Positions 1 through 7,645 of a stretch of 20,048 bases of DNA are shown in pieces. The notes under the pieces are model-generated. The model was not told the DNA's origin. It did no database searches and worked only from the letters and a program-made list of their open reading frames with translations. Each line of letters starts with the position of its first letter. The first letter of the stretch is position 1. Origin of the DNA: Gammaproteobacteria bacterium (GTDB lineage Bacteria > Pseudomonadota > Gammaproteobacteria > SZUA-229); assembly GCA_026197015.1 (NCBI GenBank), contig JAPHRB010000113.1, forward strand, positions 1 to 20,048, given 5' to 3'. The position numbers and the translations under genes were made by a program.

Positions 1-462
1 GCATAGTAATTTGTCATTAAGGCGTGACTCAATAAAAATGCTGGTATTCCAGCTATTCAGTAAAAAATTTCGAAAATCGTCGGGTTGTGGGTTGGCCATG
101 CTGCCGTTTTTATGTCGGTTGTTTAAATAACGTTGATATAGTGAGAAGTATTCCTCTGTAAATTTAGCTGGTTTGAGATGAGTTGTTAATTGTTGATTGT
201 TTTTAAGGCATCGCCGTTGGTTTTTGCTGGCTTTAAAATTTTCTATATTTATTCGACACGGTACACAGGCTGAACACTGTTTGCAGTGTGGCCGGTAAAC
301 GAATTCACCGCTCCTTCTAAATCCTTTACTAAGTAACAGGCTATACAGATCAGAGTACATTTCTACCTGTGGGTCAGGAATTAGGTTAGAACTTTGACGA
401 TCGTTATAATAACCACATTCATGTTCTGCAGTTATATACAGGTTAAGGTTGTGAGTGTTCAT
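1..462 (-). CDS. bpt: Aspartate/glutamate leucyltransferase (Bpt), N-terminal part, cut by window edge
   Basis: This enzyme transfers leucine from leucyl-tRNA to the N-terminus of proteins starting with Asp or Glu, marking them for ClpS/ClpAP degradation in the cytosol. The first 154 residues are visible; the rest lies before base 1. Near the N-terminus is an HECGYYNDRQ stretch, matching the family's H-x-C-x-Y-x(2)-DRQ signature. It is followed by DPxxxM, then GFRRSG, VYRPHCKQCSACVPCRI and the basic NQRR segment. These cysteines and the RRSG/YRPHC block are hallmarks of the family. The ATG at 460-462 is the only sensible start; no strong Shine-Dalgarno sequence is seen. The gene is divergent from metH across 161 bp. 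The usual partner aat (leucyl/phenylalanyl transferase) is not in the window. The family call is firm; the Bpt-versus-Ate label rests on bacterial origin. Confidence 0.9.
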   Translation of the reverse strand, partial: MNTHNLNLYITAEHECGYYNDRQSSNLIPDPQVEMYSDLYSLLLSKGFRRSGEFVYRPHCKQCSACVPCRINIENFKASKNQRRCLKNNQQLTTHLKPAKFTEEYFSLYQRYLNNRHKNGSMANPQPDDFRNFLLNSWNTSIFIESRLNDKLLC

Positions 463-512
463 GCGTTGTATCTTAATTTATTTAACGAATATGAAAAGCA
501 AAAGAAATCACG

Positions 513-528
513 TTAAAGCCAGCTTTAA
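513..528. promoter_or_regulatory. Palindrome in the bpt/metH divergent intergenic region
   Basis: TTAAAGC-CA-GCTTTAA is a perfect 7-bp inverted repeat with a 2-bp spacer between the two divergent genes. A second, wider inverted pair, TTTAACG (481-487) and CGTTAAA (511-517), overlaps its left arm. The position suits a dimeric regulator's operator, but I cannot name the regulator, and it does not match the MetR consensus I know (TGAA-N5-TTCA). It could also be chance in AT-rich DNA. Confidence 0.3.
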
Positions 529-564
529 TATAAATAGCTAACTTAAAAACAGCTTAAATACCCC

Positions 565-594
565 TTAGAAGCTATACAGGATAGGTGCTATAAT
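565..594 (+). promoter_or_regulatory. Possible sigma-70 promoter for metH
   Basis: A perfect TATAAT lies at 589-594, about 30 bp before the metH ATG. The best -35 in register is the weak TTAGAA at 565-570, with an 18-bp spacer. Transcription would start near 600 and leave a leader of about 24 nt, too short for a B12 or SAM riboswitch; I saw neither upstream. Confidence 0.35.
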
Positions 595-623
595 GCGCGT
601 TTTTGTCATTATTGGTTATAAAA

Positions 624-3600
624 ATGGGTTCTGATACTCAACGAAATACTCGAATTGAACAGCTAAAACAAGCCCTGAAAGAGCGCATTCTGATACTCGA
701 TGGTGGCATGGGCACGATGATCCAGAGTTATAAATTAGAAGAAGCTGACTATCGTGGTGAGCGTTTTGCAGACTGGGCATCGGATTTAAAAGGCAATAAT
801 GACCTGTTGAGCATTACCCAGCCAGCTATCATTCGTGATATCCATAAAGCCTATCTGGAAGCGGGTGCGGATATTGTTGAAACGAATACGTTTAACGGCA
901 CCTCAATTGCAATGGCCGACTATTCAATGCAGGAGCTGGCGTATGAACTCAACCTGGAAGGCACAAAAGTCGCCCGTCAGGCAGCGGACGAATTAAGCAC
1001 AGCTGAGCGCCCTCGATTTGTGGCGGGTGTTTTGGGCCCCACCAACCGTACCGCCTCCATTTCACCCGATGTGAATAATCCGGGTTATCGAAATGTTAGC
1101 TTTGATGAGTTAGTTGAGGCTTATACAGAAGCTACCAGTGGTCTGGTTGATGGCGGTTCTGATATTTTATTGATTGAAACGGTTTTTGACTCACTAAATG
1201 CTAAAGCCGCTATTTTTGCAGTAATGCAGTATTTTGATGACCATAATGTAGATATACCGGTAATGATTTCCGGCACTATTACAGATGCTTCAGGCAGAAC
1301 ATTATCTGGCCAGACAGCCCAGGCTTTCTGGAACTCAATGCGCCACGTGAATCCAGTCAGTTTTGGGTTTAACTGTGCGTTAGGTGCTGATGAGTTACGT
1401 CAGTATGTTGCAGAAATGTCGGGCATTGTAAGTTGTAATATTAATGCGCACCCGAATGCGGGGCTGCCAAATGAGTTTGGTGAATATGAAGAATCACCAG
1501 AAGATATGGCTACGCAAATTGAAGAGTGGGCAAGTTCAGGTTTCTTAAATATTATTGGTGGCTGTTGTGGAACCACGCCAGCACATATAAAAGCGATAGC
1601 TGATGCTGTATCTAAATATCCGCCAAGAAAGATTCCCGATATAAAAGTTGAATGCCGTCTGAGTGGTCTTGAGCCACTTAATATCACAAGCGAATCATTA
1701 TTTGTGAATGTGGGTGAGCGAACCAATGTCACCGGTTCTGCTCGATTCAAGCGTTTAATTCTAGACGAAGATTATGAAACAGCGCTGGATGTTGCTCGAG
1801 AGCAGGTAGAAAACGGTGCGCAGGTAATAGACATTAATATGGATGAAGGTATGCTCGATGGCGAAAAAGCCATGGTTACCTTTTTAAATATGATTGCATC
1901 CGAACCGGATATATCTCGCGTGCCGGTAATGATCGATTCATCCAAGTGGCACATAATAGAAGCGGGTCTTAAATGTATTCAGGGTAAAGGTATCGTCAAT
2001 TCCATTAGTATGAAGGAAGGCGAAGATATCTTTATTGAACAGGCAAAACTAATACGTAAATACGGTGCCGCTGCTATTATCATGGCCTTTGATGAAACCG
2101 GGCAGGCAGATACACGTGACCGTAAAGTAGAAATATGTACGCGCGCTTATAAAATTTTGACTGAAGAGGTTGGTTTTCCTGCAGAAGATATAATTTTCGA
2201 CCCTAATATTTTTGCCATAGCGACGGGCATTGAAGAACATAATAATTATGGTTTAGATTTTATTGAAGCCACCAATATAATTAAGAAAACCCTGCCGCAC
2301 GCAATGATCTCCGGTGGCGTATCTAATGTCTCGTTTTCGTTTCGTGGCAACAACCCTGTTCGCGAAGCTATACATGCGGTGTTTTTATACCATGCAATAA
2401 AAGCAGGTATGGATATGGGCATAGTGAATGCCAGTCAGTTAGCTGTTTATGATGACCTGCCTGAGGAATTACGAGAGCACGTAGAAGATGTTGTGCTTAA
2501 CAGGCGAGATGATTCTACCGAGCGTTTACTGGATATAGCTGACAAGTATCGCGGTGACGGCAGCACAGGTAAAAAAGAAGAAAATCATGAGTGGCGCAAG
2601 CTCGAAGTAAGTAAACGTATTGAGCATGCATTAATTAAAGGCATTGATGCATATGTTGAAGAAGATACAGAAGAAGCACGGTTAAGTTATGAGCGTCCGA
2701 TTCAGGTAATTGAAGGCCCGTTGATGGATGGCATGAATGTTGTCGGTGATTTATTCGGCGATGGTAAAATGTTTTTACCTCAGGTGGTTAAATCTGCCCG
2801 GGTTATGAAAAAAGCGGTTGCTCACTTAATTCCATTTATTGAAGCTGAAAAAGATGGCGCGGCTAAATCGAATGGCAAAATATTAATGGCTACAGTTAAA
2901 GGTGATGTACACGATATAGGCAAAAATATTGTCGGTGTTGTGTTGCAGTGTAATAACTTTGAAGTGATTGATATGGGCGTTATGGTGCCGGCGAATAAAA
3001 TTCTGGAAAAAGCTAAAGAAGAAAATGTCGATATAATTGGCTTAAGTGGTTTGATTACACCATCGTTAGATGAAATGGTGCATATGGCGAAAGAACTGCA
3101 GCGTTTAAAACTGGATATTCCGGTAATGATCGGTGGAGCGACCACATCTAAAGCACATACAGCTGTTAAAATTGATCAGAATTATGATGGCCCTACTGTC
3201 TGGGTTAAAGATGCATCTCGTGCCGTGGGTGTTGCACAAAGCTTGATCTCACCAGAGCTGAAAGAAAATTTTGTATCTGAACTGCATGATGATTATGAGC
3301 AGGTACGCATTAATCATGCGGGACGTCGTAAGAAAACCAATTGGGCAAAAATCGAAGATGCCAGAGCCAATAAAGTTAAAATAGACTGGGATAAGAGTGA
3401 TATTGGAGCGCCTACGTTTAGCGGTGTGAAAGTTTTTGATGATTATTCATTAGATGAAATTAAAGACTATATCGACTGGACGCCATTTTTCTTCGCCTGG
3501 GAATTAAAAGGCCGTTATCCAAAAATACTAACGGATAAAGTAAAAGGCGAAGAGGCAACCAAATTATTTAACGATGCCAAAAACATGTTAGATAAAATTA

Positions 3601-4325
3601 TAAGTGAGAAGTGGTTGCAGGCAAAAGCAGTCGTCGGTGTATTTGCTGCAAATAGCATAAATGATGATGACGTAGAAGTTTATACCGATGACTCGCGTAG
3701 TGAAGTGTTAACTACACTTAATTTCTTGCGCCAACAAACTCAGCAGCCTCCGGGCCGGCCTAATTATTGTTTAAGTGATTTTATTGCACCTAAAGAAACC
3801 AGTTTAAGCGATCACATTGGTGCGTTTGCTGTTACCACAGGCATAGGGATTGAAGAGCACGTAAAACGTTTTGAAGATGATCATGATGATTATCAGGCTA
3901 TTATGCTTAAAGTTTTAGCTGATCGTTTAGCCGAGGCTTTTGCAGAGTTAATGCATAAACGAATGCGTAGAGAATATTGGGCGTATGCAAAAGAAGAAAC
4001 CCTGGACAATGCCGCTTTAATTGCCGAAGAGTATAAGGGTATTCGACCTGCTCCGGGTTACCCTGCATGCCCTGACCATACTGAAAAAGCAAAGTTGTGG
4101 AAATTGATTGATGCGGATAATAATGCGGGAATCAGTATTACTGAAAGTTTTGCGATGCTGCCAGCGGCATCAGTTAGTGGCTGGTATTTTAGTAATCCGG
4201 AATCAAAATATTATGCGGTGGCTAAAATAAACAGGGACCAGGTTGAAGACTATGCAAAACGTAAAAAAATGTCACTGGCAGAAGCAGAACGCTGGTTATC
4301 ACCCAATCTAGGTTATGATAATTAA
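624..4325 (+). CDS. metH: Cobalamin-dependent methionine synthase MetH
   Basis: MetH transfers a methyl group from 5-methyltetrahydrofolate to homocysteine through a cobalamin cofactor, giving methionine in the cytosol. All four modules are present in 1233 residues, close to the E. coli length of 1227. The homocysteine domain carries zinc ligands C251, C314 and C315 (GFNCALG, GGCCGTTP). The folate domain starts around FVNVGERTNVTGSARF. The cobalamin domain has D761-x-H763-x-x-G766, where the His is the lower axial ligand. The C-terminal reactivation domain shows DWTPFFFAWELKGRYP and RPAPGYPACPDHTEK. A TTG at 603 would add seven residues (MSLLVIK), but the ATG at 624 gives the expected N-terminus and sits correctly behind the TATAAT at 589. 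No clear Shine-Dalgarno sequence precedes either. The desaturase gene starts 66 bp downstream on the same strand. Confidence 0.97.
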   Translation: MGSDTQRNTRIEQLKQALKERILILDGGMGTMIQSYKLEEADYRGERFADWASDLKGNNDLLSITQPAIIRDIHKAYLEAGADIVETNTFNGTSIAMADYSMQELAYELNLEGTKVARQAADELSTAERPRFVAGVLGPTNRTASISPDVNNPGYRNVSFDELVEAYTEATSGLVDGGSDILLIETVFDSLNAKAAIFAVMQYFDDHNVDIPVMISGTITDASGRTLSGQTAQAFWNSMRHVNPVSFGFNCALGADELRQYVAEMSGIVSCNINAHPNAGLPNEFGEYEESPEDMATQIEEWASSGFLNIIGGCCGTTPAHIKAIADAVSKYPPRKIPDIKVECRLSGLEPLNITSESLFVNVGERTNVTGSARFKRLILDEDYETALDVAREQVENGAQVIDINMDEGMLDGEKAMVTFLNMIASEPDISRVPVMIDSSKWHIIEAGLKCIQGKGIVNSISMKEGEDIFIEQAKLIRKYGAAAIIMAFDETGQADTRDRKVEICTRAYKILTEEVGFPAEDIIFDPNIFAIATGIEEHNNYGLDFIEATNIIKKTLPHAMISGGVSNVSFSFRGNNPVREAIHAVFLYHAIKAGMDMGIVNASQLAVYDDLPEELREHVEDVVLNRRDDSTERLLDIADKYRGDGSTGKKEENHEWRKLEVSKRIEHALIKGIDAYVEEDTEEARLSYERPIQVIEGPLMDGMNVVGDLFGDGKMFLPQVVKSARVMKKAVAHLIPFIEAEKDGAAKSNGKILMATVKGDVHDIGKNIVGVVLQCNNFEVIDMGVMVPANKILEKAKEENVDIIGLSGLITPSLDEMVHMAKELQRLKLDIPVMIGGATTSKAHTAVKIDQNYDGPTVWVKDASRAVGVAQSLISPELKENFVSELHDDYEQVRINHAGRRKKTNWAKIEDARANKVKIDWDKSDIGAPTFSGVKVFDDYSLDEIKDYIDWTPFFFAWELKGRYPKILTDKVKGEEATKLFNDAKNMLDKIISEKWLQAKAVVGVFAANSINDDDVEVYTDDSRSEVLTTLNFLRQQTQQPPGRPNYCLSDFIAPKETSLSDHIGAFAVTTGIGIEEHVKRFEDDHDDYQAIMLKVLADRLAEAFAELMHKRMRREYWAYAKEETLDNAALIAEEYKGIRPAPGYPACPDHTEKAKLWKLIDADNNAGISITESFAMLPAASVSGWYFSNPESKYYAVAKINRDQVEDYAKRKKMSLAEAERWLSPNLGYDN

Positions 4326-4391
4326 GCGGAGTATTGATGTTGTATAAATTAAATTTAAAATTAACTGAGTGTTTTTATATAACAAAAACAG

Positions 4392-5204
4392 TTGTCTCAG
4401 AAAGGATTCAGTATCTTTAGGTATAAGGAAGATAGAGCGCCTGTTTTAATGATTTTAACCCTCACAATGGTTGATTTTATTCTGTACTTCAGCGTGACTA
4501 ATGGCTGGCTGTTATTTTTTTATTACTTAATAATGATTATTCCGAAAGGCACTATCTGTGCCTGGAATCATCATCACCAGCATTTATTTACATTTCGAAA
4601 TACAGTCTTGAATCGCGGCCTGGAATTTGCTTATGCTCTGCATACGGGTGTAACTACACATCTCTGGCGATTACATCATGTATTAGGGCACCATTTAAAT
4701 TTTCTTGATCAGGAAAAAGATGAAAGTCGATGGAAGCGAAAAGAGGGCACAAAAATGGGTGTTATTGAGTATACGTTAAATGTGGCATTGACTGCTTATC
4801 CAAGAGGTTTTAGTGTGGGTAAGAAACACCCTAAACAATTAAAACCTTTTGTTGTTTATAGCCTGATAACATTTTCAATAGTTGGACTTCTGGTCTGGTA
4901 TAAACCACTAGAAGCTTTTTTATTATTTGTACTGCCAATGATTACCAGTTTATTATTTACAGCTTTTGTAACATATGAACACCATTCTGGGCTGGATACT
5001 CAAAATGAATTTGAGGCCTCTTATAATAATTTAAATAAAATGTACAATTTGTTAACTGGAAACCTGGGTTATCACACGGCGCATCATCACAAACAGGGTG
5101 TGCACTGGTCAAAACTGCCCCAGTTACATAAAACGATAGAAGATAAAATACCCAAACAGCTATATACAAAGTCGGCTATTACGAAAATCGTTTTAGGTGG
5201 TTAA
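4392..5204 (+). CDS. Membrane fatty-acid desaturase family protein
   Basis: This is an integral-membrane di-iron protein of the fatty-acid desaturase/hydroxylase superfamily, 270 residues if read from TTG. Its histidine clusters are HHHQH at residues 60-64, HHxxxHH at 95-101, EHH at 196-198 and HTAHHH at 228-233. These are the expected iron ligands. Hydrophobic segments lie at about 20-50 and 155-195. No ATG occurs between the in-frame stop at 4380 and residue 20, so translation starts either at TTG 4392, which keeps the FRYKEDR segment, or at ATG 4449, which would shorten the first helix; neither has a good ribosome-binding site. It lies 66 bp after metH and may be cotranscribed. The substrate and position of oxidation cannot be read from sequence; acyl-lipid, carotenoid or alkane oxidation are all possible. 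Confidence 0.8.
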   Translation: MSQKGFSIFRYKEDRAPVLMILTLTMVDFILYFSVTNGWLLFFYYLIMIIPKGTICAWNHHHQHLFTFRNTVLNRGLEFAYALHTGVTTHLWRLHHVLGHHLNFLDQEKDESRWKRKEGTKMGVIEYTLNVALTAYPRGFSVGKKHPKQLKPFVVYSLITFSIVGLLVWYKPLEAFLLFVLPMITSLLFTAFVTYEHHSGLDTQNEFEASYNNLNKMYNLLTGNLGYHTAHHHKQGVHWSKLPQLHKTIEDKIPKQLYTKSAITKIVLGG

Positions 5205-5256
5205 ATTACAGGATGCTTCTGTTCTGAGTTTGCAGCTTAAATTCACGAGGATCAGT

Positions 5257-5275
5257 GTTTAGTTTTAAATTAAAC
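5257..5275. terminator. AT-rich imperfect palindrome between convergent genes
   Basis: GTTTAGTTTTAAATTAAAC is an imperfect palindrome with GTTTA/TAAAC arms. It lies between the 3' ends of the rightward desaturase gene and the leftward membrane-protein gene. Its place suggests a bidirectional terminator, but the stem is short and AT-only apart from its ends. Confidence 0.25.
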
Positions 5276-5276
5276 G

Positions 5277-5645
5277 TTATGATCGTCTATCACGAATCCG
5301 TCTGTCAGAAAAATCAATAGCTATGTTTTGCTGGCGCCGATCGCGGCTTTCCTTCCTGCGTTCCTTTATAAATTGCAGCATAATTGAAGCCATTGTAAAA
5401 CTAATTAAAATGGCGACCCAACAGGTTGCAATATAAGCATCATAAGATTCATGAAGGTTTAGCTGGATTACGCGGAAGCCTATAAATTCAAGTGTTATAG
5501 TCGCCAGACCGGCGACAGCACATAGAAACAATAGATATATAAAAAATAATCGGTAATAAACGAAATTTACATTACGAACATTTAGACGCATAAGAACAAA
5601 CCGCAAATAGTTAAGTGCACCGGCTAAAAGCGATGCACATAGCAT
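5277..5645 (-). CDS. Small two-helix membrane protein with C-terminal DRR motifs, unknown function
   Basis: I do not recognise this 122-residue protein. It has two strong hydrophobic segments, about residues 32-54 and 72-93. A highly charged cytoplasmic-type tail follows, containing ERRKESRDRR and, at the very end, DRRIRDRRS. The spaced Asp-Arg-Arg repeats resemble the (E/D)RR-x-x-x-DRR strings common in small bacterial membrane or PilZ-linked proteins, but I cannot assign a domain. The start is ATG at 5643-5645 without a clear Shine-Dalgarno sequence. It converges on the desaturase gene. Two helices plus a non-random tail favour a real gene over a chance ORF. Confidence 0.6.
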   Translation of the reverse strand: MLCASLLAGALNYLRFVLMRLNVRNVNFVYYRLFFIYLLFLCAVAGLATITLEFIGFRVIQLNLHESYDAYIATCWVAILISFTMASIMLQFIKERRKESRDRRQQNIAIDFSDRRIRDRRS

Positions 5646-5812
5646 AATAGTGTGTAACTAATAGAATAGACTATATTTGTGAAAAATACTTAGAACGAAA
5701 TAATCATGATACAAACCAGTCTTGCTAACGGGTGTTTTCTACTGCTAATTAACTGAGTAAGTAAGGTATCTTTGGCGTTACTGTTATTGGCCTTAGTCAT
5801 TATTTGTGAGCA

Positions 5813-6166
5813 TTAAGATTCTGCCTCTGGGTCAAATAACACCATGTCAGTGTCATAAAGCAGAGTAAAGATAGCAAAGTGAGTAGCGGCTGATTTATAC
5901 GCCATTGCCGAGTTGTATGATGGACCGTAATCCATTACAGGATCAGCATCATTAATGATTATCTGGCAGATTAAAATACGTATGGCCAGATTTTTTTTGC
6001 TTTTAGAAAGCATGCCAATGATTTTATCGCTTGTATGAAGGTATTGCGTGTTAATAGCAGGTATTAAAATGAGCTTATCTATGGATATTATGTGGAGATT
6101 ATGCCACTTCTGCTGCTGCATCCTGTGAATTTTACTAACGGCATAGCGGCGTGAGTTCAATTTCAA
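5813..6166 (-). CDS. Doubtful hypothetical ORF (117 residues)
   Basis: An open frame of 117 codons begins with TTG at 6166; the first ATG is at 6121 and would give 102 residues. No Shine-Dalgarno sequence is visible for either. The N-terminal half is basic and rich in Ile and Lys; the C-terminal end (DPVMDYGPSYNSAMAYKSA... ending LFDPEAES) looks more protein-like. I see no domain or family. It may be a lineage-specific gene, a decayed remnant or a chance frame. The other strand is full of stops here. Confidence 0.25.
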   Translation of the reverse strand: MKLNSRRYAVSKIHRMQQQKWHNLHIISIDKLILIPAINTQYLHTSDKIIGMLSKSKKNLAIRILICQIIINDADPVMDYGPSYNSAMAYKSAATHFAIFTLLYDTDMVLFDPEAES

Positions 6167-6477
6167 AACAACGATATTGAAAATATATCAGCAGTAAACG
6201 CAGTTTTGACACTAACAGATTGAGTAAATAGAAACATTAAACAGCTTAACTTTAGTCATGCCAGAATCGTATTGAAATGTATGCTGATCATGGTTAATAG
6301 CGTGATCTTTATACTGAAAATGAGGTATGTTGTTTTTTGAATAGAGATAGCTAACCTGAAGCATGTTTTGGCAGTGATTCGAGGAAGTTATTCGAAAAAA
6401 CCACGTATCTAAGTAGATATATTGGGTTACTTGTCAACAAAATACTGAACTTTTTGAACTAAAAATCTCGAAAAAAG

Positions 6478-6513
6478 GTTATCCACAAAAGCTGTGGATA
6501 ACTCTGTGGATGG
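6478..6513. promoter_or_regulatory. Three clustered DnaA boxes with 10-bp inverted repeat
   Basis: TTATCCACA (6479-6487) and its exact reverse complement TGTGGATAA (6493-6501) are both perfect strict-consensus DnaA boxes (TTWTNCACA), facing each other across 5 bp. The inverted repeat extends to 10 bp (6478-6487/6493-6502). A third box, TGTGGATGG (6505-6513), fits only the relaxed consensus. The run resembles the box clusters seen in gammaproteobacterial oriC and dnaA-upstream regions. DnaA binding is inferred, not shown. Confidence 0.7.
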
Positions 6514-6540
6514 ATCACATATTTATGTCTGAAATGGAAC

Positions 6541-6640
6541 TATAATGGATTTTTTATTAGATTGTATAAAAAACAATCAATAGTAATTTATTCAATATAA
6601 TCAATAGGTTATAAATAAATTAAAAATAGTTTGACAGTTT
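6541..6640. other. AT-rich segment, candidate DNA unwinding element
   Basis: I count only 15 G or C in these 100 bases. The segment lies immediately beside the DnaA-box cluster and includes the inverted repeat GATTGT (6560-6565)/ACAATC (6573-6578). In an origin this would be the melting region; otherwise it may only be an AT-rich intergenic tract. Confidence 0.4.
6599..6611 (+). promoter_or_regulatory. IHF-consensus site
   Basis: AATCAATAGGTTA matches the IHF core consensus WATCAANNNNTTR at every defined position. It lies inside the AT-rich segment between the main DnaA-box cluster and the distal box, as IHF sites do in enterobacterial oriC. Single consensus matches do arise by chance in AT-rich DNA. 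Confidence 0.45.
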
Positions 6641-6690
6641 GTAAGTATTAAGGAGTGCTTAATTAGATGCTTGTAGTTGAATAAGCGGAC

Positions 6691-6699
6691 TGTGCATAA
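6691..6699 (-). promoter_or_regulatory. Isolated DnaA box
   Basis: TGTGCATAA is the reverse complement of TTATGCACA, a perfect match to TTWTNCACA. It lies about 180 bp from the main cluster, on the other side of the AT-rich segment and the IHF-like site. Confidence 0.55.
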
Positions 6700-6814
6700 C
6701 TAGGCCTGAACTTGTATAAAAAACGATATAATAGCTGTCTATTTTACAGTTTTCGGTATCATAGGTTGATATATCAAGCTTTGGCTGTAGCAAAATATAA
6801 ATTAGGCGAATTAT

Positions 6815-7579
6815 TTGAGTCAAAAACATAAAATTCATAGTGAAAATTGCTGTTTAATTCATAAAAAAGACAGTTATTTACTTTATGACCCACATTTACT
6901 AACGTCCCCGGAAGCCGATTTGCTTTACAGTGGGATATTTCATAAATCAGATAATTTTCGACCCGTTGAAGCGGGTGGGCGAGGGCAGGCATGGTTTGTT
7001 GAAATCAATGGGTTAGCTGCAGTTTATCGCAGATATCTGCGAGGTGGCCTAATATCGAGATTAAATCAACAGGCGTATTTTGGTATGAGGCTGGAAAATA
7101 GTCGTTCATTTAAAGAGTGGCGGCTATTGCAGTTGATGCTTGAACGAGATTTACCGGTTCCACGGCCCATTGCGGCATCTGTAAGCCGCTGGCCTTTCAA
7201 ATATAGCCCGTTTTATCGTGCGCAGATACTGGTCGAGCTAATTCCCAATGTTAAAGTGCTTGATCAAATATTAAGTCAGAGGGATTTAACGTCAGAAGAA
7301 TGGGCTCTAGTTGGAAAATGCATTCGCCAATTTCACAATGAAGGCATTTATCATGCTGATTTGAACGTTAATAATGTTCTACTCAATGATTCATCCACTG
7401 TTTATCTTATTGATTTTGATAAAAGTGAAATTCGAAACAACTTGAAAACAGGCACATCATGGAAACAAGGGAATTTACAGCGGCTTAAAAGATCATTGTT
7501 AAAACAGCAGTCAATACATAAGTCATATCACTTTACAGAAAATAACTGGCAAACTCTGCTAGCCGCATATACTGCTTGA
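6815..7579 (+). CDS. kdkA: 3-deoxy-D-manno-octulosonic acid (Kdo) kinase
   Basis: KdkA phosphorylates the Kdo residue attached to lipid A at the inner membrane, using ATP; it is typical of species with a single phosphorylated Kdo. The 254-residue protein has a protein-kinase-like fold. A glycine-rich GGRGQAWF (54-61) is followed by RRYLRGG (72-78) and LPVPRPIAA. The catalytic loop is H180-A-D182-LNVNN187, and the metal-binding motif is IDFDK (199-203). These match the KdkA/WaaP-like family. It starts at TTG 6815, backed by AGGCGA five bases upstream; no ATG occurs near the N-terminus. It converges on waaA, the Kdo transferase that makes its substrate, which supports the call. A TATAAT at 6727-6732 may be its -10, without a good -35. 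Confidence 0.88.
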   Translation: MSQKHKIHSENCCLIHKKDSYLLYDPHLLTSPEADLLYSGIFHKSDNFRPVEAGGRGQAWFVEINGLAAVYRRYLRGGLISRLNQQAYFGMRLENSRSFKEWRLLQLMLERDLPVPRPIAASVSRWPFKYSPFYRAQILVELIPNVKVLDQILSQRDLTSEEWALVGKCIRQFHNEGIYHADLNVNNVLLNDSSTVYLIDFDKSEIRNNLKTGTSWKQGNLQRLKRSLLKQQSIHKSYHFTENNWQTLLAAYTA

Positions 7580-7645
7580 GTTTTTGTAATCTACAACACG
7601 CATATTGCTTTTTTCGAATAACGTCGTTTATCAGTATCTTCTGTA

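Larger units (their letters stand above)
6562..6724. repeat. 13-bp direct repeat, two copies
   Basis: TTGTATAAAAAAC occurs exactly at 6562-6574 and 6712-6724, 150 bp apart. Each copy contains TGTATAAAA, one mismatch from the reverse-strand DnaA consensus TGTGNAWAA, so the copies may be weak DnaA boxes. Confidence 0.5.
5646..6814. other. Gene-poor interval of about 1.17 kb
   Basis: This is the longest stretch without a confident gene. The left part (5646-6170) holds one doubtful leftward ORF. The middle (6170-6470) has no convincing gene but contains the short palindrome TATCTA-AG-TAGATA (6406-6419). The right part (6478-6725) carries the DnaA-box group, an IHF-consensus site and an AT-rich segment. 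Some leader sequence for kdkA lies at the end. Confidence 0.7.

Noticed and set aside
1400..3145. Several leftward ORFs of 60-116 codons inside metH
   Set aside because: They are antisense to a full-length, well-conserved gene and show no domain features.
6286..6516. GATC (Dam) sites as an origin signature
   Set aside because: Only three occur in about 230 bp, too few to be called an enrichment.
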